Shown here one piece after another: positions 28,648 through 37,121 of a stretch of 46,469 nucleotides of DNA. Origin of the DNA: a bacterium. GTDB lineage: Bacteria > Omnitrophota > Gorgyraeia > Duberdicusellales > 4484-171. The DNA lies in contig JAJYOP010000011.1 in assembly GCA_021796115.1 (NCBI GenBank), forward strand, positions 1-46,469. The letters run 5' to 3'. Each line of letters starts with the position of its first letter. The first letter of the stretch is position 1. A model generated the notes under the pieces. It saw only the letters and a list, made by a program, of their open reading frames with translations, had not been told where the DNA came from and did no database searches. Both the position numbers and the translations under genes were made by a program.

Positions 28648-30486
28648 TTAAAATTCCAATTTCATTCCTCCATTTACCGAAAGTCCTGGCGTGGGATAAT
28701 CTTTGACGATTTGATATTCTTTATTGAGCAAGTTATCCAAGGAAAAGAAAACGCTGTAATTTTTATTGAAGCGTTTAGTAACGTTGAAATTCAGTAGAAA
28801 ATATGGCTTTACTTTCGTATCATTAGTAGCATCGTTAAAACGCATGCCGGTCCATTGACCGATTAATTCAAAATCGAAACCATAAAACTTTTTATATTTT
28901 AGAGAAAAATCGGCTTTATTTTCCGGTTGGTAAATCAAATATTTATTTGTTTCCCTATTGCGTGCACTGAGAAAGGTATAATTTGTACCTATTTCAAAAT
29001 TATCAGAGAGGTTAAATTTATTTATCGACTCAATACCATTTATCGTAGCTTTCCCGATATTTTGCGGCTGCCAAACATTGTTTACGTCGGGCTCCCAATT
29101 TATAAGATTGGAAAAATCATTGCGGTAGTAAGAAATTCCTGTCGTAAAATATTTGTTTATTTTATTATCAAAACCAAGCTCATAGTTAATGCCTTTTTCC
29201 GGTTTTAAGTTAGGGTTGCCCTTGTCCCAACCCTCATCCGGCCAATATAAATCATTAAAAGTAGGCGCGCGAAACGACCGTGCGACTTGAGCATGCATTT
29301 TAAAATCCTGCCAAAATTTATAAACAAAGTTTACGCTGGGATTAAATTCTGCACCAAAATTAGAATAATCGTCTACTCTTGCCGACAGCGATAATCTGGC
29401 TTTATCGTTGAAATTAAACCGGTTTTCAAGATAACCGGCGTTAACATCATATTTATGTTTTGCACTCGAAGTGCTATCGTTAGAGTTTCGTACGTAATTA
29501 TAACCGGAAATAAACTCATAAAAGTCGGACAATTCTTTATTGAAGCACAAATCATAACCTTCTACTTTTGTGGTATGAATGGATTTACTAAATGCGGTTT
29601 CAAACATGGAATCTGCGGAATTAGACATAAATTCAAGGCGATCGTAATTATTATAAATCTTGGCGTTAAACCCTGTCTTTTCGTCAAGCTTCCAACCCCA
29701 GTTTAAATTTATATAGTCTTTCCTTTCGACCTGTATATCATCGAGGTCTGGAGAAGTTATCGGCCCAGGGGCGCCGGCTCTGCTTGTATAAAAACCGAAA
29801 TTGGTGCCGATAATATTATTGTCGTTTAATTTATATTCGAATTTGCTGTTAAAATCTTTGGAATTGAAAGCGGAGTTAGCGCGAAACCCTTTGCTTGATT
29901 TATACCCGCCGCTCACTAGATACCCAAAGTTACCGATTCTCGCACCTTGAGAGAGCGTTTCGATAAAGGTTTTAAAACTGCCGAAGCTACTTGAAGCTTC
30001 GGTCTTTTGCCCTTCTTTTGGTGGCTCTTTGGTAATTATATTTATGGTACCACCCATTGCCTGCGAGCCATAAAGACTCGAAGCAGCTCCCGGAACTACT
30101 TCGATTCGTTCAATATTGTCCAAGGGTATAGTACTTAAATCGACTTCACCGTCACGCGGGCTGTTTAAAGGCATGCCGTCCATTAATACTAAAACCTGGG
30201 CAGCTGTTGCTCCACGCATACGGATATTTTCCAAAGAACCTAAACCACCGTAACTATTAATATTGGTTGACGGCAGCCCAGAGAGCACCCCTGAAACGTC
30301 TTTTGCACCGGAGCTTTGAATATCATCGGAAGTTATAACCTCAACCTTTCTGTCAGTTCCTTCGATTCCCTCTTCAATTCTTGAAGGCGTCACAACCAAC
30401 TGACCTAAATCAACGGATTCTTTAGCGTAGCAGAAATTCAAAGATAGCAGAAGCACAATCCAGGAAAGACTTGTTATCTTTTTCAT
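28648..30486 (-). CDS. btuB: TonB-dependent outer-membrane receptor, BtuB-like
   Basis: About 612 residues: signal peptide (MKKITSLSWIVLLLSLNFCY), TonB box region (VDLGQLVVTPSRIEEGI), plug domain (VEVITSDDIQSSGAKDVSGV; RMRGATAAQVLVLMDGMPLN; EVVPGAASSLYGSQAMGGTI) and a 22-strand barrel ending in the classical C-terminal Phe (GGMKLEF). Operon context makes it the corrinoid receptor. GAAAGGAGGAAAA precedes the ATG; a start ten codons upstream is rejected. In E. coli btuB carries its own riboswitch; here it is last in a long B12 operon, separated from the preceding gene by a palindrome. It needs TonB-ExbB-ExbD power, of which exbB-exbD are in this window. Confidence 0.92.
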   Translation of the reverse strand: MKKITSLSWIVLLLSLNFCYAKESVDLGQLVVTPSRIEEGIEGTDRKVEVITSDDIQSSGAKDVSGVLSGLPSTNINSYGGLGSLENIRMRGATAAQVLVLMDGMPLNSPRDGEVDLSTIPLDNIERIEVVPGAASSLYGSQAMGGTINIITKEPPKEGQKTEASSSFGSFKTFIETLSQGARIGNFGYLVSGGYKSSKGFRANSAFNSKDFNSKFEYKLNDNNIIGTNFGFYTSRAGAPGPITSPDLDDIQVERKDYINLNWGWKLDEKTGFNAKIYNNYDRLEFMSNSADSMFETAFSKSIHTTKVEGYDLCFNKELSDFYEFISGYNYVRNSNDSTSSAKHKYDVNAGYLENRFNFNDKARLSLSARVDDYSNFGAEFNPSVNFVYKFWQDFKMHAQVARSFRAPTFNDLYWPDEGWDKGNPNLKPEKGINYELGFDNKINKYFTTGISYYRNDFSNLINWEPDVNNVWQPQNIGKATINGIESINKFNLSDNFEIGTNYTFLSARNRETNKYLIYQPENKADFSLKYKKFYGFDFELIGQWTGMRFNDATNDTKVKPYFLLNFNVTKRFNKNYSVFFSLDNLLNKEYQIVKDYPTPGLSVNGGMKLEF

Positions 30487-30538
30487 TTTTCCTCCTTTCT
30501 CGAGAGTACTTTCCAAAAGCAGGCGATCGACCGGACTC

Positions 30539-30606
30539 GTTTTAGCGCATAGCGCTTAGCGGATAGTTTTTCCTATACGCTAAACGCTATGTGCTATACG
30601 CTAAAA
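30539..30606. repeat. Long imperfect palindrome before btuB
   Basis: TTTTAGCGTATAGCACATAG and the following GCGTTTAGCGTATAG pair with CTATCCGCTAAGCGCTATGC/GCTAAAA around a 5-base loop: ~30 bp of stem, built from GCGTATAG/GCGCTA units. It could stabilise or attenuate the transcript into btuB, or be a mobile palindromic repeat. No U-run follows. Confidence 0.6.
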
Positions 30607-30608
30607 CA

Positions 30609-31346
30609 TTACCGTTGCGGAACAGTGCCTGGAATCCCACCAGGACTTCCTTCGCCTGTCCGGATTTTCTCAATAACCCTGTATTTTTTAATATCAAGGA
30701 ACCAATGCTTCCAAAAACCTTCTTTAAAAATTGGTTCACTTTCCAATATTTCTATTCTATTTTTAAATATCGGCCCATCGACTACGAAACTATGGAATTC
30801 TCCGTTTTCTCCACAAGGACAAATTTTTCTACTTTCCAGTTCCTGCACGAGATCCTCATCGATAATTCTTCCCACAAAATCTTTGCCGCCAATATCATCT
30901 TTTGCGCTGACGATGATTGATTTAAAACCGGAATTAATAAATTCTCTAACCAGGCTAGACGGTGAATTATTCCAAAGCGGCTCAATTGGCGTAATCGTTA
31001 AATCATGACAGACGCGTTCAACCCAACTAAATTGATCCAACAAATATATATCGCCAAAAACCATTTTATTTATACCTTCTTTTTTCAGCTCATTCACTGC
31101 TTCCTTGAATTCTTCTTCATACTTTTTCATATCTGGGGTAACGCCTTTTTGCACCAGCGGTATGCCGATAGATTCTGCTTGCAAACTTATAAGACTTGAC
31201 TCGATACCATGGAAACAACAACGTTTATGTTCGCGGGACATAAAATTTAACAAGTATTTTATCCGTATTCCATCTTTCAATGCCCGAAATACAGCCAGAC
31301 AACTGTCTTTGCCACCGCTCCAAGAAGAAATTGCTACATTATCCAT
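30609..31346 (-). CDS. Dph6-like ATP pyrophosphatase (diphthine-ammonia-ligase family)
   Basis: 245 residues of the N-type/PP-loop alpha-hydrolase family. SSWSGGKDSCLAVFRAL is the PP-loop that binds ATP, GIESSLISLQAESIGIPL and VFGDIYLLDQFSWVERVC are conserved blocks, and CPCGENGEFHSFVVDGPIF is the E-N-G-E-F-H hallmark of Dph6. Dph6 amidates diphthine on eukaryotic/archaeal EF2, a modification bacteria lack, so the substrate must differ. It is embedded in the B12 operon, overlapping cobS by 13 bp, and followed by btuB. Amidating a corrinoid carboxylate is a reasonable hypothesis. AAAGGACGG precedes the chosen ATG. Confidence 0.85.
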   Translation of the reverse strand: MDNVAISSWSGGKDSCLAVFRALKDGIRIKYLLNFMSREHKRCCFHGIESSLISLQAESIGIPLVQKGVTPDMKKYEEEFKEAVNELKKEGINKMVFGDIYLLDQFSWVERVCHDLTITPIEPLWNNSPSSLVREFINSGFKSIIVSAKDDIGGKDFVGRIIDEDLVQELESRKICPCGENGEFHSFVVDGPIFKNRIEILESEPIFKEGFWKHWFLDIKKYRVIEKIRTGEGSPGGIPGTVPQR

Positions 31347-32092
31347 AATAATTCCGTCCTTTCGAAGATACACAGAGCAAAGAGAATTAAAACTTCCATT
31401 AGCTCATTCGCTGCACCAAGAGTATCTCCGGTAATGCCACCAATTTTTCTCGCAACCAACTTTGCGAACAAATAGGCGGCTAGTGCCGTAAAAATAATAA
31501 TTAGAAAGCCAATCAGCTTAAAAAGCATAACTGCGCAAAACAAAGAAAAAAGCGATGCCATCATAAATATTCTTCGATTAATCCCCTGGCTGAAAATTTT
31601 ACCCTTGCCATTGTCGCGGGCATAAGGAAATAAGAAAATTAAAAATACCAAAGCCCAACGGCTCAATACACACATTAAAATAAGTGCGCCAATTTTATGA
31701 AGCGATGGAAGCGAAGAAAGAAAAGAAATCTTTAGTAAAATGACGCAAACAATACTTAAGACTCCCATTACACCACAATGGGGGTCGCGCATTATCTCAA
31801 GCATTTCTTCTTTGGATTTAGCGCTTGATATGGCATCAAAGGTATCGGAAAGTCCATCTAGATGCATTCCTCCGGTTAAAATAATCAAAGCAACAACCAG
31901 AATAGCGTTAAGGGTAATTCCGCCGAATCCCAAAGATGAAAGCAAATAATTTATAAAAATTAAAAATAAAGCCAGTAAAAGCCCGATGACCGGAAAAAAT
32001 ATCATTGCCCGGGCAAAACTGGCTTCCGTAAAGTTCTTAATTTTAACCGGAATAATGGTTAGGAATTGTAAAGCCAATAAAAAACTAGTCAT
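31334..32092 (-). CDS. cobS: Adenosylcobinamide-GDP ribazoletransferase CobS
   Basis: About 252 residues, hydrophobic with ~7 helices. LLALQFLTIIPV opens the family, GGMHLDGLSDTFDAISSAKS is the Mg2+-binding DGLxD motif, MRDPHCGVMGVLSIV the second, and GGITGDTLGAANELMEVLIL the third. It joins adenosylcobinamide-GDP to alpha-ribazole in the inner membrane, the last step of the nucleotide loop. Ribosome site AAGGTG 5 nt before the ATG. The frame stays open 27 codons upstream, but that part is encoded by an AATTCCAAAT-type palindromic repeat and is rejected. Confidence 0.93.
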   Translation of the reverse strand: MTSFLLALQFLTIIPVKIKNFTEASFARAMIFFPVIGLLLALFLIFINYLLSSLGFGGITLNAILVVALIILTGGMHLDGLSDTFDAISSAKSKEEMLEIMRDPHCGVMGVLSIVCVILLKISFLSSLPSLHKIGALILMCVLSRWALVFLIFLFPYARDNGKGKIFSQGINRRIFMMASLFSLFCAVMLFKLIGFLIIIFTALAAYLFAKLVARKIGGITGDTLGAANELMEVLILFALCIFERTELLWIM

Positions 32093-32105
32093 ACTACACC
32101 TTAAT

Positions 32106-32285
32106 TTAATAACCAATAACCAAAATACAAGATACAAACAAATTCCAAATAAGTTCCAAATTCCAATGTTCAAATGACTAAAACGGGTTTTGTTTAGGAA
32201 ATTGGATTTTGGTCATTGGAATTTATTTGGAATTTGGGATTTGGAATTTGGTCATTGTTTGGTTATTGTATCTTGGAACTTGGTT
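32106..32285. repeat. Long imperfect inverted repeat between cobT and cobS
   Basis: The left arm is rich in AATAACCAAAATACAAGATA and AAATTCCAAAT, the right arm in ATTTGGAATTTGG and TTATTGTATCTTGG; together they give ~80-bp imperfect arms around a GC-poor loop with AAACGGGTTTTG. It fills the whole cobT-cobS gap and touches the cobT stop. It looks like a miniature inverted-repeat element inserted in the operon. Confidence 0.7.
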
Positions 32286-33345
32286 ATTTATTAGTTTTCT
32301 CCGCCACCTTGGCGCTTTTAAAAGTCGCCATTTGGGTCAATATTTTTATCGAAGCTTCGCAGAGATTTATCCCCAGGGCAGCACCGGTCCCTTCGCCCAA
32401 TCTTAAATTCAAATCTAAAATGGGGATAAGACCGATATGTTCAAGAATAATCTTGTGCCCTTTTTCTACAGAAACATGACTAGCAATCATGTAATCTTTT
32501 ACTTTTGGAGTAAGTTCATAAGCAACCAATGCTGCTGTGGTACTGATAAAGCCATCGATAACTACCGGAACCCTTCTTGCGGCGGCAGCAATGATTATTC
32601 CGCAAAGCCCACCAATTTCAAAACCGCCAACTTTCGATAAAACATCGATGGCGCTGGAGGCATCCGGTTGATTAATTTTTAATGACTTCTCGATGATTTT
32701 GATTTTCTTTTCTAGGCTCAAATCAGTCACCCCAGTGCCTCTTCCAGTAAGCTTGCTTACTGGTTTCTTGGTAAAAACTGCTGCGATCGCTGCCGATGAA
32801 GTAGTATTTCCTATACCCATTTCGCCGATTCCGATAATATCTATGCCTTTTGCGTATTCCTTTTCAAAAATATCTATCCCTGCTTCAATAGATTTAATGG
32901 CTTCAGCTTTTGTCATTGCCGGACCTTTGGCGAAATTCTTTGTTCCGTAATTTATTTTTTTATTAACTAAGCTTTTATGTGGTTTTAAGTCGCTGGCAAC
33001 GCCTAAATCAGCGACAACGACGCGCGCGCCGACATGCTTAGCTAAAACATTTATCCCTGCGCCATCGTTTAAAAAATTATAAACCATTTGCGCCGTCACC
33101 TCCTTCGGAAATGCACTTACCCCCTCTTCGGTAACGCCATGGTCAGCAGCAAAAGTAAAAATAACTTTGTTCGTTATTGCAGGATTTTCTTTTCCGGTTA
33201 TACCCACAATATTTTTTGCTAAATCCTCAAGTTTACCTAAACTTCCTTGGGGCTTGGTAAGATTATCAAGTCGTTCTTGGGCTTTTTCCATCAGTTTGTA
33301 ATCTAGACCTTTAATTTCAGCAATAATTTTTTCGATTTTTTTCAT
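32284..33345 (-). CDS. cobT: Nicotinate-nucleotide-DMB phosphoribosyltransferase CobT
   Basis: 353 residues, full length. LTKPQGSLGKLEDLAKNIVG binds substrate, TFAADHGVTEEGVSAFPKE and GIGEMGIGNTTSSAAIAAVF are hallmark blocks, LTGRGTGVTD holds the phosphate loop and NLRLGEGTGAALG the C-terminal catalytic Glu. It makes alpha-ribazole phosphate from nicotinate mononucleotide and a lower ligand base. Overlaps cobU by 4 bp. No bluB or bza genes for dimethylbenzimidazole synthesis are in the window, so the base may be scavenged. GGAGGATAAA precedes the ATG. Confidence 0.95.
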   Translation of the reverse strand: MKKIEKIIAEIKGLDYKLMEKAQERLDNLTKPQGSLGKLEDLAKNIVGITGKENPAITNKVIFTFAADHGVTEEGVSAFPKEVTAQMVYNFLNDGAGINVLAKHVGARVVVADLGVASDLKPHKSLVNKKINYGTKNFAKGPAMTKAEAIKSIEAGIDIFEKEYAKGIDIIGIGEMGIGNTTSSAAIAAVFTKKPVSKLTGRGTGVTDLSLEKKIKIIEKSLKINQPDASSAIDVLSKVGGFEIGGLCGIIIAAAARRVPVVIDGFISTTAALVAYELTPKVKDYMIASHVSVEKGHKIILEHIGLIPILDLNLRLGEGTGAALGINLCEASIKILTQMATFKSAKVAEKTNK

Positions 33346-33863
33346 TTTATCCTCCAGGGCAGTCCGGAAATCATAAAAAATACATTATCTGCCCTTTGTG
33401 CTACTAATTGGTTTACTTTTCCTGCGATATCACGGAAATCCCTGCCAAGCTTTGTGTGAGGAACAATGCCTAATCCTACTTCATTGGAAATGATTATCGA
33501 TTTTGCTTTGGTTTTTTTGAGTAAACCCAAAATGCTTTCCATTTTTTTACAGATTTCTGGCTCTTTGTATTTCTTTAAAAGCAAATTCGAAACAAAAAGC
33601 GTCAGGCAATCGATGATAATTATATCGAATTTGCCCATTATCTTTTTAAGTACTGCCTCGATATCGCAAGGCGCTTCAAAAGCTTGAAAGTTCTGCGGCC
33701 GGTGCTTTTTATGCAGCGCAATCCTCTCCTTCATTTCTTTATCCAGCGCTTCTGCGGTAGCAATGAAGGCGATTTTCTTTTTGTTCGATTTTTTTGCCAG
33801 CGTAATTGCGAAAGCGCTTTTACCACTGCGCGCACCACCTAAAATAAAAATTATTTCATTCAT
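33342..33863 (-). CDS. cobU: Adenosylcobinamide kinase/guanylyltransferase CobU
   Basis: 173 residues. FILGGARSGKSAFAITLAKK is the P-loop, FIATAEALDKEMKERIALHK the region carrying the guanylylated His (HKKHRP), IIIDCLTLFVSNLL the Walker B and IISNEVGLGIVPHTKLGRDF the C-terminal motif. It phosphorylates adenosylcobinamide and transfers GMP, allowing salvage of incomplete corrinoids. It overlaps cobC by 8 bp and cobT by 4 bp, a tight translational unit. Confidence 0.95.
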   Translation of the reverse strand: MNEIIFILGGARSGKSAFAITLAKKSNKKKIAFIATAEALDKEMKERIALHKKHRPQNFQAFEAPCDIEAVLKKIMGKFDIIIIDCLTLFVSNLLLKKYKEPEICKKMESILGLLKKTKAKSIIISNEVGLGIVPHTKLGRDFRDIAGKVNQLVAQRADNVFFMISGLPWRIK

Positions 33864-34458
33864 TGTTTAAATATGAGTCGTCATTCAATAACAAAACCTT
33901 CCCCGCACCTTTGCTAAATTCAAGAATAGTTACTCCTCCCGATTTGGGAGTCAAATCCCAAATATTTTCTATTTTTAAAACCTCGCCAAGAATTACCCGT
34001 ATCGGACCGGAATGCGTCACTATCATACAAACATTATGCTTTTTTGCATGGACTATCTTACGAAATGCGCGCAAAACCCTTTTCTTTAAATCATTAAAAC
34101 TTTCGCCATTGGGAGCTTTAGTTTCAAAACAATTATTAAGCCAGCGGTTATAGATATCCGGATATTTTTTCATGATTTCCGAGTAATTCATCCCTTCGAA
34201 GATTCCGAAATTCATCTCTTTTAAATCCGGCACTGCCTCTACATCGGTACTTCCAAAAGAAATCCTGGCAAAATCAAGCGCCCGCTTTAAGTTGCTTGAA
34301 AAAGCTTTTTCGATACCTAATGATTTTAATTTCCTACCAAGAAGCTTAGCCTGCCGCAGCCCATACTCATTTAGGCAAGTATCAGCAAATCCGCTATATC
34401 TTTGTTCTAAATTATCATTGGTTTGGCCGTGCCGAATAAGAATTAATTTTTTCGGCAT
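33856..34458 (-). CDS. cobC: Alpha-ribazole phosphatase CobC (histidine phosphatase)
   Basis: 200 residues of the phosphoglycerate-mutase-like branch. LILIRHGQTNDNLEQRYSG carries the RHG catalytic His, FSSNLKRALDFARIS the Arg, MNFGIFEGMNYSEIMKKYPD the acid and VTHSGPIRVILGEVL the second His. In this operon the natural role is removing the 5' phosphate of alpha-ribazole phosphate (or of adenosylcobalamin phosphate). The short overlap with btuD and with cobU supports operon membership; outside this context it could only be called a histidine phosphatase. Confidence 0.88.
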   Translation of the reverse strand: MPKKLILIRHGQTNDNLEQRYSGFADTCLNEYGLRQAKLLGRKLKSLGIEKAFSSNLKRALDFARISFGSTDVEAVPDLKEMNFGIFEGMNYSEIMKKYPDIYNRWLNNCFETKAPNGESFNDLKKRVLRAFRKIVHAKKHNVCMIVTHSGPIRVILGEVLKIENIWDLTPKSGGVTILEFSKGAGKVLLLNDDSYLNNE

Positions 34459-35246
34459 TGTTTACCTCTTGATATTAGAAGTACATGCGGCTTATCGGTT
34501 ACAGGGTTTTTATTGACCACAACAACCGTCTTGTATAAACTTTCGATATTTTGATAAGTTAGCACTTCCTCTGGACTACCTTCCTTAAAAATTTCTCCGC
34601 TGGAAACCAGGATTATTTTTTTGCAATATTCGCTGGCCAGATTTAAATCGTGCAAAACTACAACAACCGTAAGATTATTTTTGCAATTTAAATCCACAAG
34701 TAAATCAAGCATTTGAATCTGGTGCCCAATATCAAGATGCGAAGTCGGTTCATCAAGAAATAAAAGCGCTGGTTCCTGGGCAAACGCCTTTGCCATAATC
34801 ACGCGCTGGCACTCCCCGGCACTAAGCGTATCAATCTTTCTATTTTTTAAGTGTAAGGTATCCGTAAGCCGTAAGGCTTCTTCGACAATGGAAAAATCTT
34901 TTTTCGTTTCCGGAGCTGTTCTTGAAAGATGAGGGATTCTACCCATGAGCACTATCTCATAAACGGTGAAAGAAAAATTAATCAGAGTTATCTGCGGAAT
35001 GAAAGCGATTTTTTTTGCCACGGCTTTTGCGTTCATCTTAAAAATATCTTTTCCTAAAAGTTCCGTGTTTCCTTTAGAAGGCATAAGCGCCCGGCTCATT
35101 AGCCGTAACAAGGTGGATTTTCCTCCGCCATTAGGACCAAGAATTCCCAGAAAATCTCCTTCTGCGATTTTAAGCGAAACACCTTTGATTACCGGCTCTT
35201 TGGTATAACCACCATAAATATTTTGTGTTTCTAAAATAATACCCAT
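34443..35246 (-). CDS. btuD: Vitamin B12 ABC importer ATP-binding protein BtuD
   Basis: About 267 residues from MGIILETQNIYGGYT. Walker A GILGPNGGGKSTLLRLMS, signature TLSAGECQRVIMAKA (LSAGE for LSGGQ), Walker B ALLFLDEPTSHLDI and His switch VVLHDLNLAS are all present, in the FecE/BtuD class. The ATG overlaps the btuC stop by one base (TAATG), with GAGGCGGA as ribosome site. A longer frame reading back inside btuC is rejected. Confidence 0.92.
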   Translation of the reverse strand: MGIILETQNIYGGYTKEPVIKGVSLKIAEGDFLGILGPNGGGKSTLLRLMSRALMPSKGNTELLGKDIFKMNAKAVAKKIAFIPQITLINFSFTVYEIVLMGRIPHLSRTAPETKKDFSIVEEALRLTDTLHLKNRKIDTLSAGECQRVIMAKAFAQEPALLFLDEPTSHLDIGHQIQMLDLLVDLNCKNNLTVVVVLHDLNLASEYCKKIILVSSGEIFKEGSPEEVLTYQNIESLYKTVVVVNKNPVTDKPHVLLISRGKQCRKN

Positions 35247-36205
35247 TAATCCGCCTCGCTTTTCCTTAACAAAATAATAAATACCGGCGTACCAATGATT
35301 GCTGTCACTACACCGATAGGGACTTCCGACGGCAAAAATAAAGTTCGCGAGATGATATCGCAGGAAACCATAAAAACTGCAGCCACCAGACAAGAAACCG
35401 GGATGAGAATTTTATGATTCGGCCCGACGATTAAACGCCCCATATGCGGAATGATTAAACCAACGAAACCAATTATTCCGCAAACAGAAATGATTGCCGC
35501 AGTAATTAAGGCAACTAAAAAAAGAAGTATTTTTTTAAACCATTCTACATTTATACCTAAATGTAAAGCCTCTTCTTCGCCTAAACTTATGGCATTTAAT
35601 TCTCTCGAGAATAGACTTGCCGTAAACATTCCTAAAATCACAATTGCACTCATCACAAAAAGAAGCTTATAGTCAAACACCTCAAGGCTTCCCCAGAGCC
35701 ACCAGGTTATTCCGTGCATTGCCTCTTTGTTGGAAGTAGAAAGCAAAAAGACGATTATTGCCGAAAAGGCTATAGAAACAATCACACCAGAAAGAATTAA
35801 AGATTCGATACCAAGCCTACCGGATTTTCTACTTAAGCTATACACGATAAAAGTACTTAAAACTGCGCCAAAAAATGCCGACACAGGAATGTAAAGAGTT
35901 GAAACACCAAGAACAACAGCACCTACTGCAGCAAGGCCAGCGCCACTTGAAGTCCCTAAAAGATAGGGCTCGGCAAGCGGATTTCTTAGGATGGCTTGAA
36001 GAATTATTCCGGATACGGCTAAACCGCATGCAGAAATTATCGCTAAAATTACCCGGGCAAGACGCAAGTGTAAAATTTGTTGGTTTTCTGCGGAAAATAA
36101 CTCCGATAGATGCAAATTAACCGGCCCTTTAATAACAGCAATGATTGCAACAAAAATCAAAACTACACTTAAAAATAATATCTTTGCCTTTGGCAAACTA
36201 CTCAT
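35246..36205 (-). CDS. btuC: Vitamin B12 ABC importer permease BtuC
   Basis: 319 residues, about ten helices, FecCD family. LRLARVILAIISACGLAVSG followed by IILQAILRNPLAEPYLLGTS and SGAGLAAVG is the family opening, and CGIIGFVGLIIPHMGRLIVG the coupling-helix region that contacts BtuD. Two copies form the inner-membrane pore. Overlaps btuF by 8 bp. Substrate (corrinoid) is assigned from the riboswitch and cob genes rather than from sequence alone. Confidence 0.93.
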   Translation of the reverse strand: MSSLPKAKILFLSVVLIFVAIIAVIKGPVNLHLSELFSAENQQILHLRLARVILAIISACGLAVSGIILQAILRNPLAEPYLLGTSSGAGLAAVGAVVLGVSTLYIPVSAFFGAVLSTFIVYSLSRKSGRLGIESLILSGVIVSIAFSAIIVFLLSTSNKEAMHGITWWLWGSLEVFDYKLLFVMSAIVILGMFTASLFSRELNAISLGEEEALHLGINVEWFKKILLFLVALITAAIISVCGIIGFVGLIIPHMGRLIVGPNHKILIPVSCLVAAVFMVSCDIISRTLFLPSEVPIGVVTAIIGTPVFIILLRKSEAD

Positions 36206-37034
36206 AAAGTTTTTTGTAAATTTCTTTTAACCCCTCGGTTATCCGTGGCCCAGGACGAAGCAAAATATCCGGATTAATATCGCTATAGAGGCGGTTATTT
36301 TTTACTGCAGAAATTTCACTCCAACCTGCACGGGTCTTCAGATTATTAACAGAATTAGCTTCGTTCATATAAGCCAAAATAATGCAATCGGGGTCGCGTT
36401 TTATTACCAACTCAGGGCTAAAAACACCGTATGCGGATTTTAGATCATAAGCGATATTATTTGCGCCGGCAATTTCAAGAAGCTCGCCGATAAATGACCT
36501 TGGGCCGGCAGTGGTTAAAGGGTTGGGCCAGATTTCGATAAAAACTTTTTGCCGCTTCTCTTTTGGTATCCTGGAAACGAGCACTTTTATTTCTTCGATA
36601 CTTTTTTTCATATCACTGACGAGCGCTGCGGCTTGTTTTTCTCTCTTGGTAAGCTTCCCTATTTCGGTAATCGAGGCCAATAAAGAATTAATATTTGATG
36701 GATCGCTGATAATTACCTTAAGTTTTAATTTTTTTAAATTTTCCGCCAAAGATGCCTGTTCTAATCCGGTGCAGAATATAATGTCAGGCTTTAAGGACAA
36801 TATTTTTTCGATGTTTGGCTGACTGAATGTCCCGACTTTTTCTTTGGTAAGCGCTTGGGGGGGATAATTACAGAACTCACTCACTCCTACTATTTCCTTA
36901 TCTAACCCTAAAGCAAACAATATCTCGGTCGTTGATGGTGCGAGTGAAATAATTCGCAAATTTTCGGCAGATAAAACACATTGATTGAGGCCGAAAATAA
37001 GAATAGCGATTAAAAATAGTTTCTTCATATCCAT
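36198..37034 (-). CDS. btuF: Vitamin B12 periplasmic binding protein BtuF
   Basis: About 278 residues: signal peptide (KKLFLIAILIFGLNQCVLSA) and a class III binding-protein fold. IISLAPSTTEILFALGLDKE and VGVSEFCNYPPQALTKEKVG are the BtuF-type opening, where the Phe/Tyr pockets hold the corrin; KPDIIFCTGLEQ follows and TRAGWSEISAVKNNRLYSDI closes the second lobe. First gene of the B12 operon. AAGGG ahead of the ATG lies in the 3' arm of the terminator hairpin, so the ribosome site may be masked when that hairpin forms. A second ATG two codons on is possible. Confidence 0.92.
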   Translation of the reverse strand: MDMKKLFLIAILIFGLNQCVLSAENLRIISLAPSTTEILFALGLDKEIVGVSEFCNYPPQALTKEKVGTFSQPNIEKILSLKPDIIFCTGLEQASLAENLKKLKLKVIISDPSNINSLLASITEIGKLTKREKQAAALVSDMKKSIEEIKVLVSRIPKEKRQKVFIEIWPNPLTTAGPRSFIGELLEIAGANNIAYDLKSAYGVFSPELVIKRDPDCIILAYMNEANSVNNLKTRAGWSEISAVKNNRLYSDINPDILLRPGPRITEGLKEIYKKLYE

Positions 37035-37038
37035 AAAC

Positions 37039-37084
37039 AAAAAACCCTTGGCACTTACTTACTGAAAAAAGTAAATACCAAGGG
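37039..37084 (-). terminator. Terminator of the cobalamin riboswitch
   Basis: Minus strand CCCTTGGTATTTAC / GTAAGTGCCAAGGG, a 14-bp stem with two G-U pairs, then TTTTTTG just before btuF. Ligand-bound riboswitch should favour it. Confidence 0.88.
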
Positions 37085-37121
37085 CTGCACCCTAATTCAA
37101 ACTTAACCCTTCCGCGAGGAA

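Noticed and set aside
32093-32173. N-terminal extension of CobS (27 residues, hydrophobic)
   Set aside because: It is translated from the AATTCCAAAT inverted repeat; AAGGTG before MTSFLLALQF fits the family start.
35247-35393. N-terminal extension of BtuD
   Set aside because: Runs inside btuC in another frame; the ATG of MGIILETQ overlaps the btuC stop and has a ribosome site.
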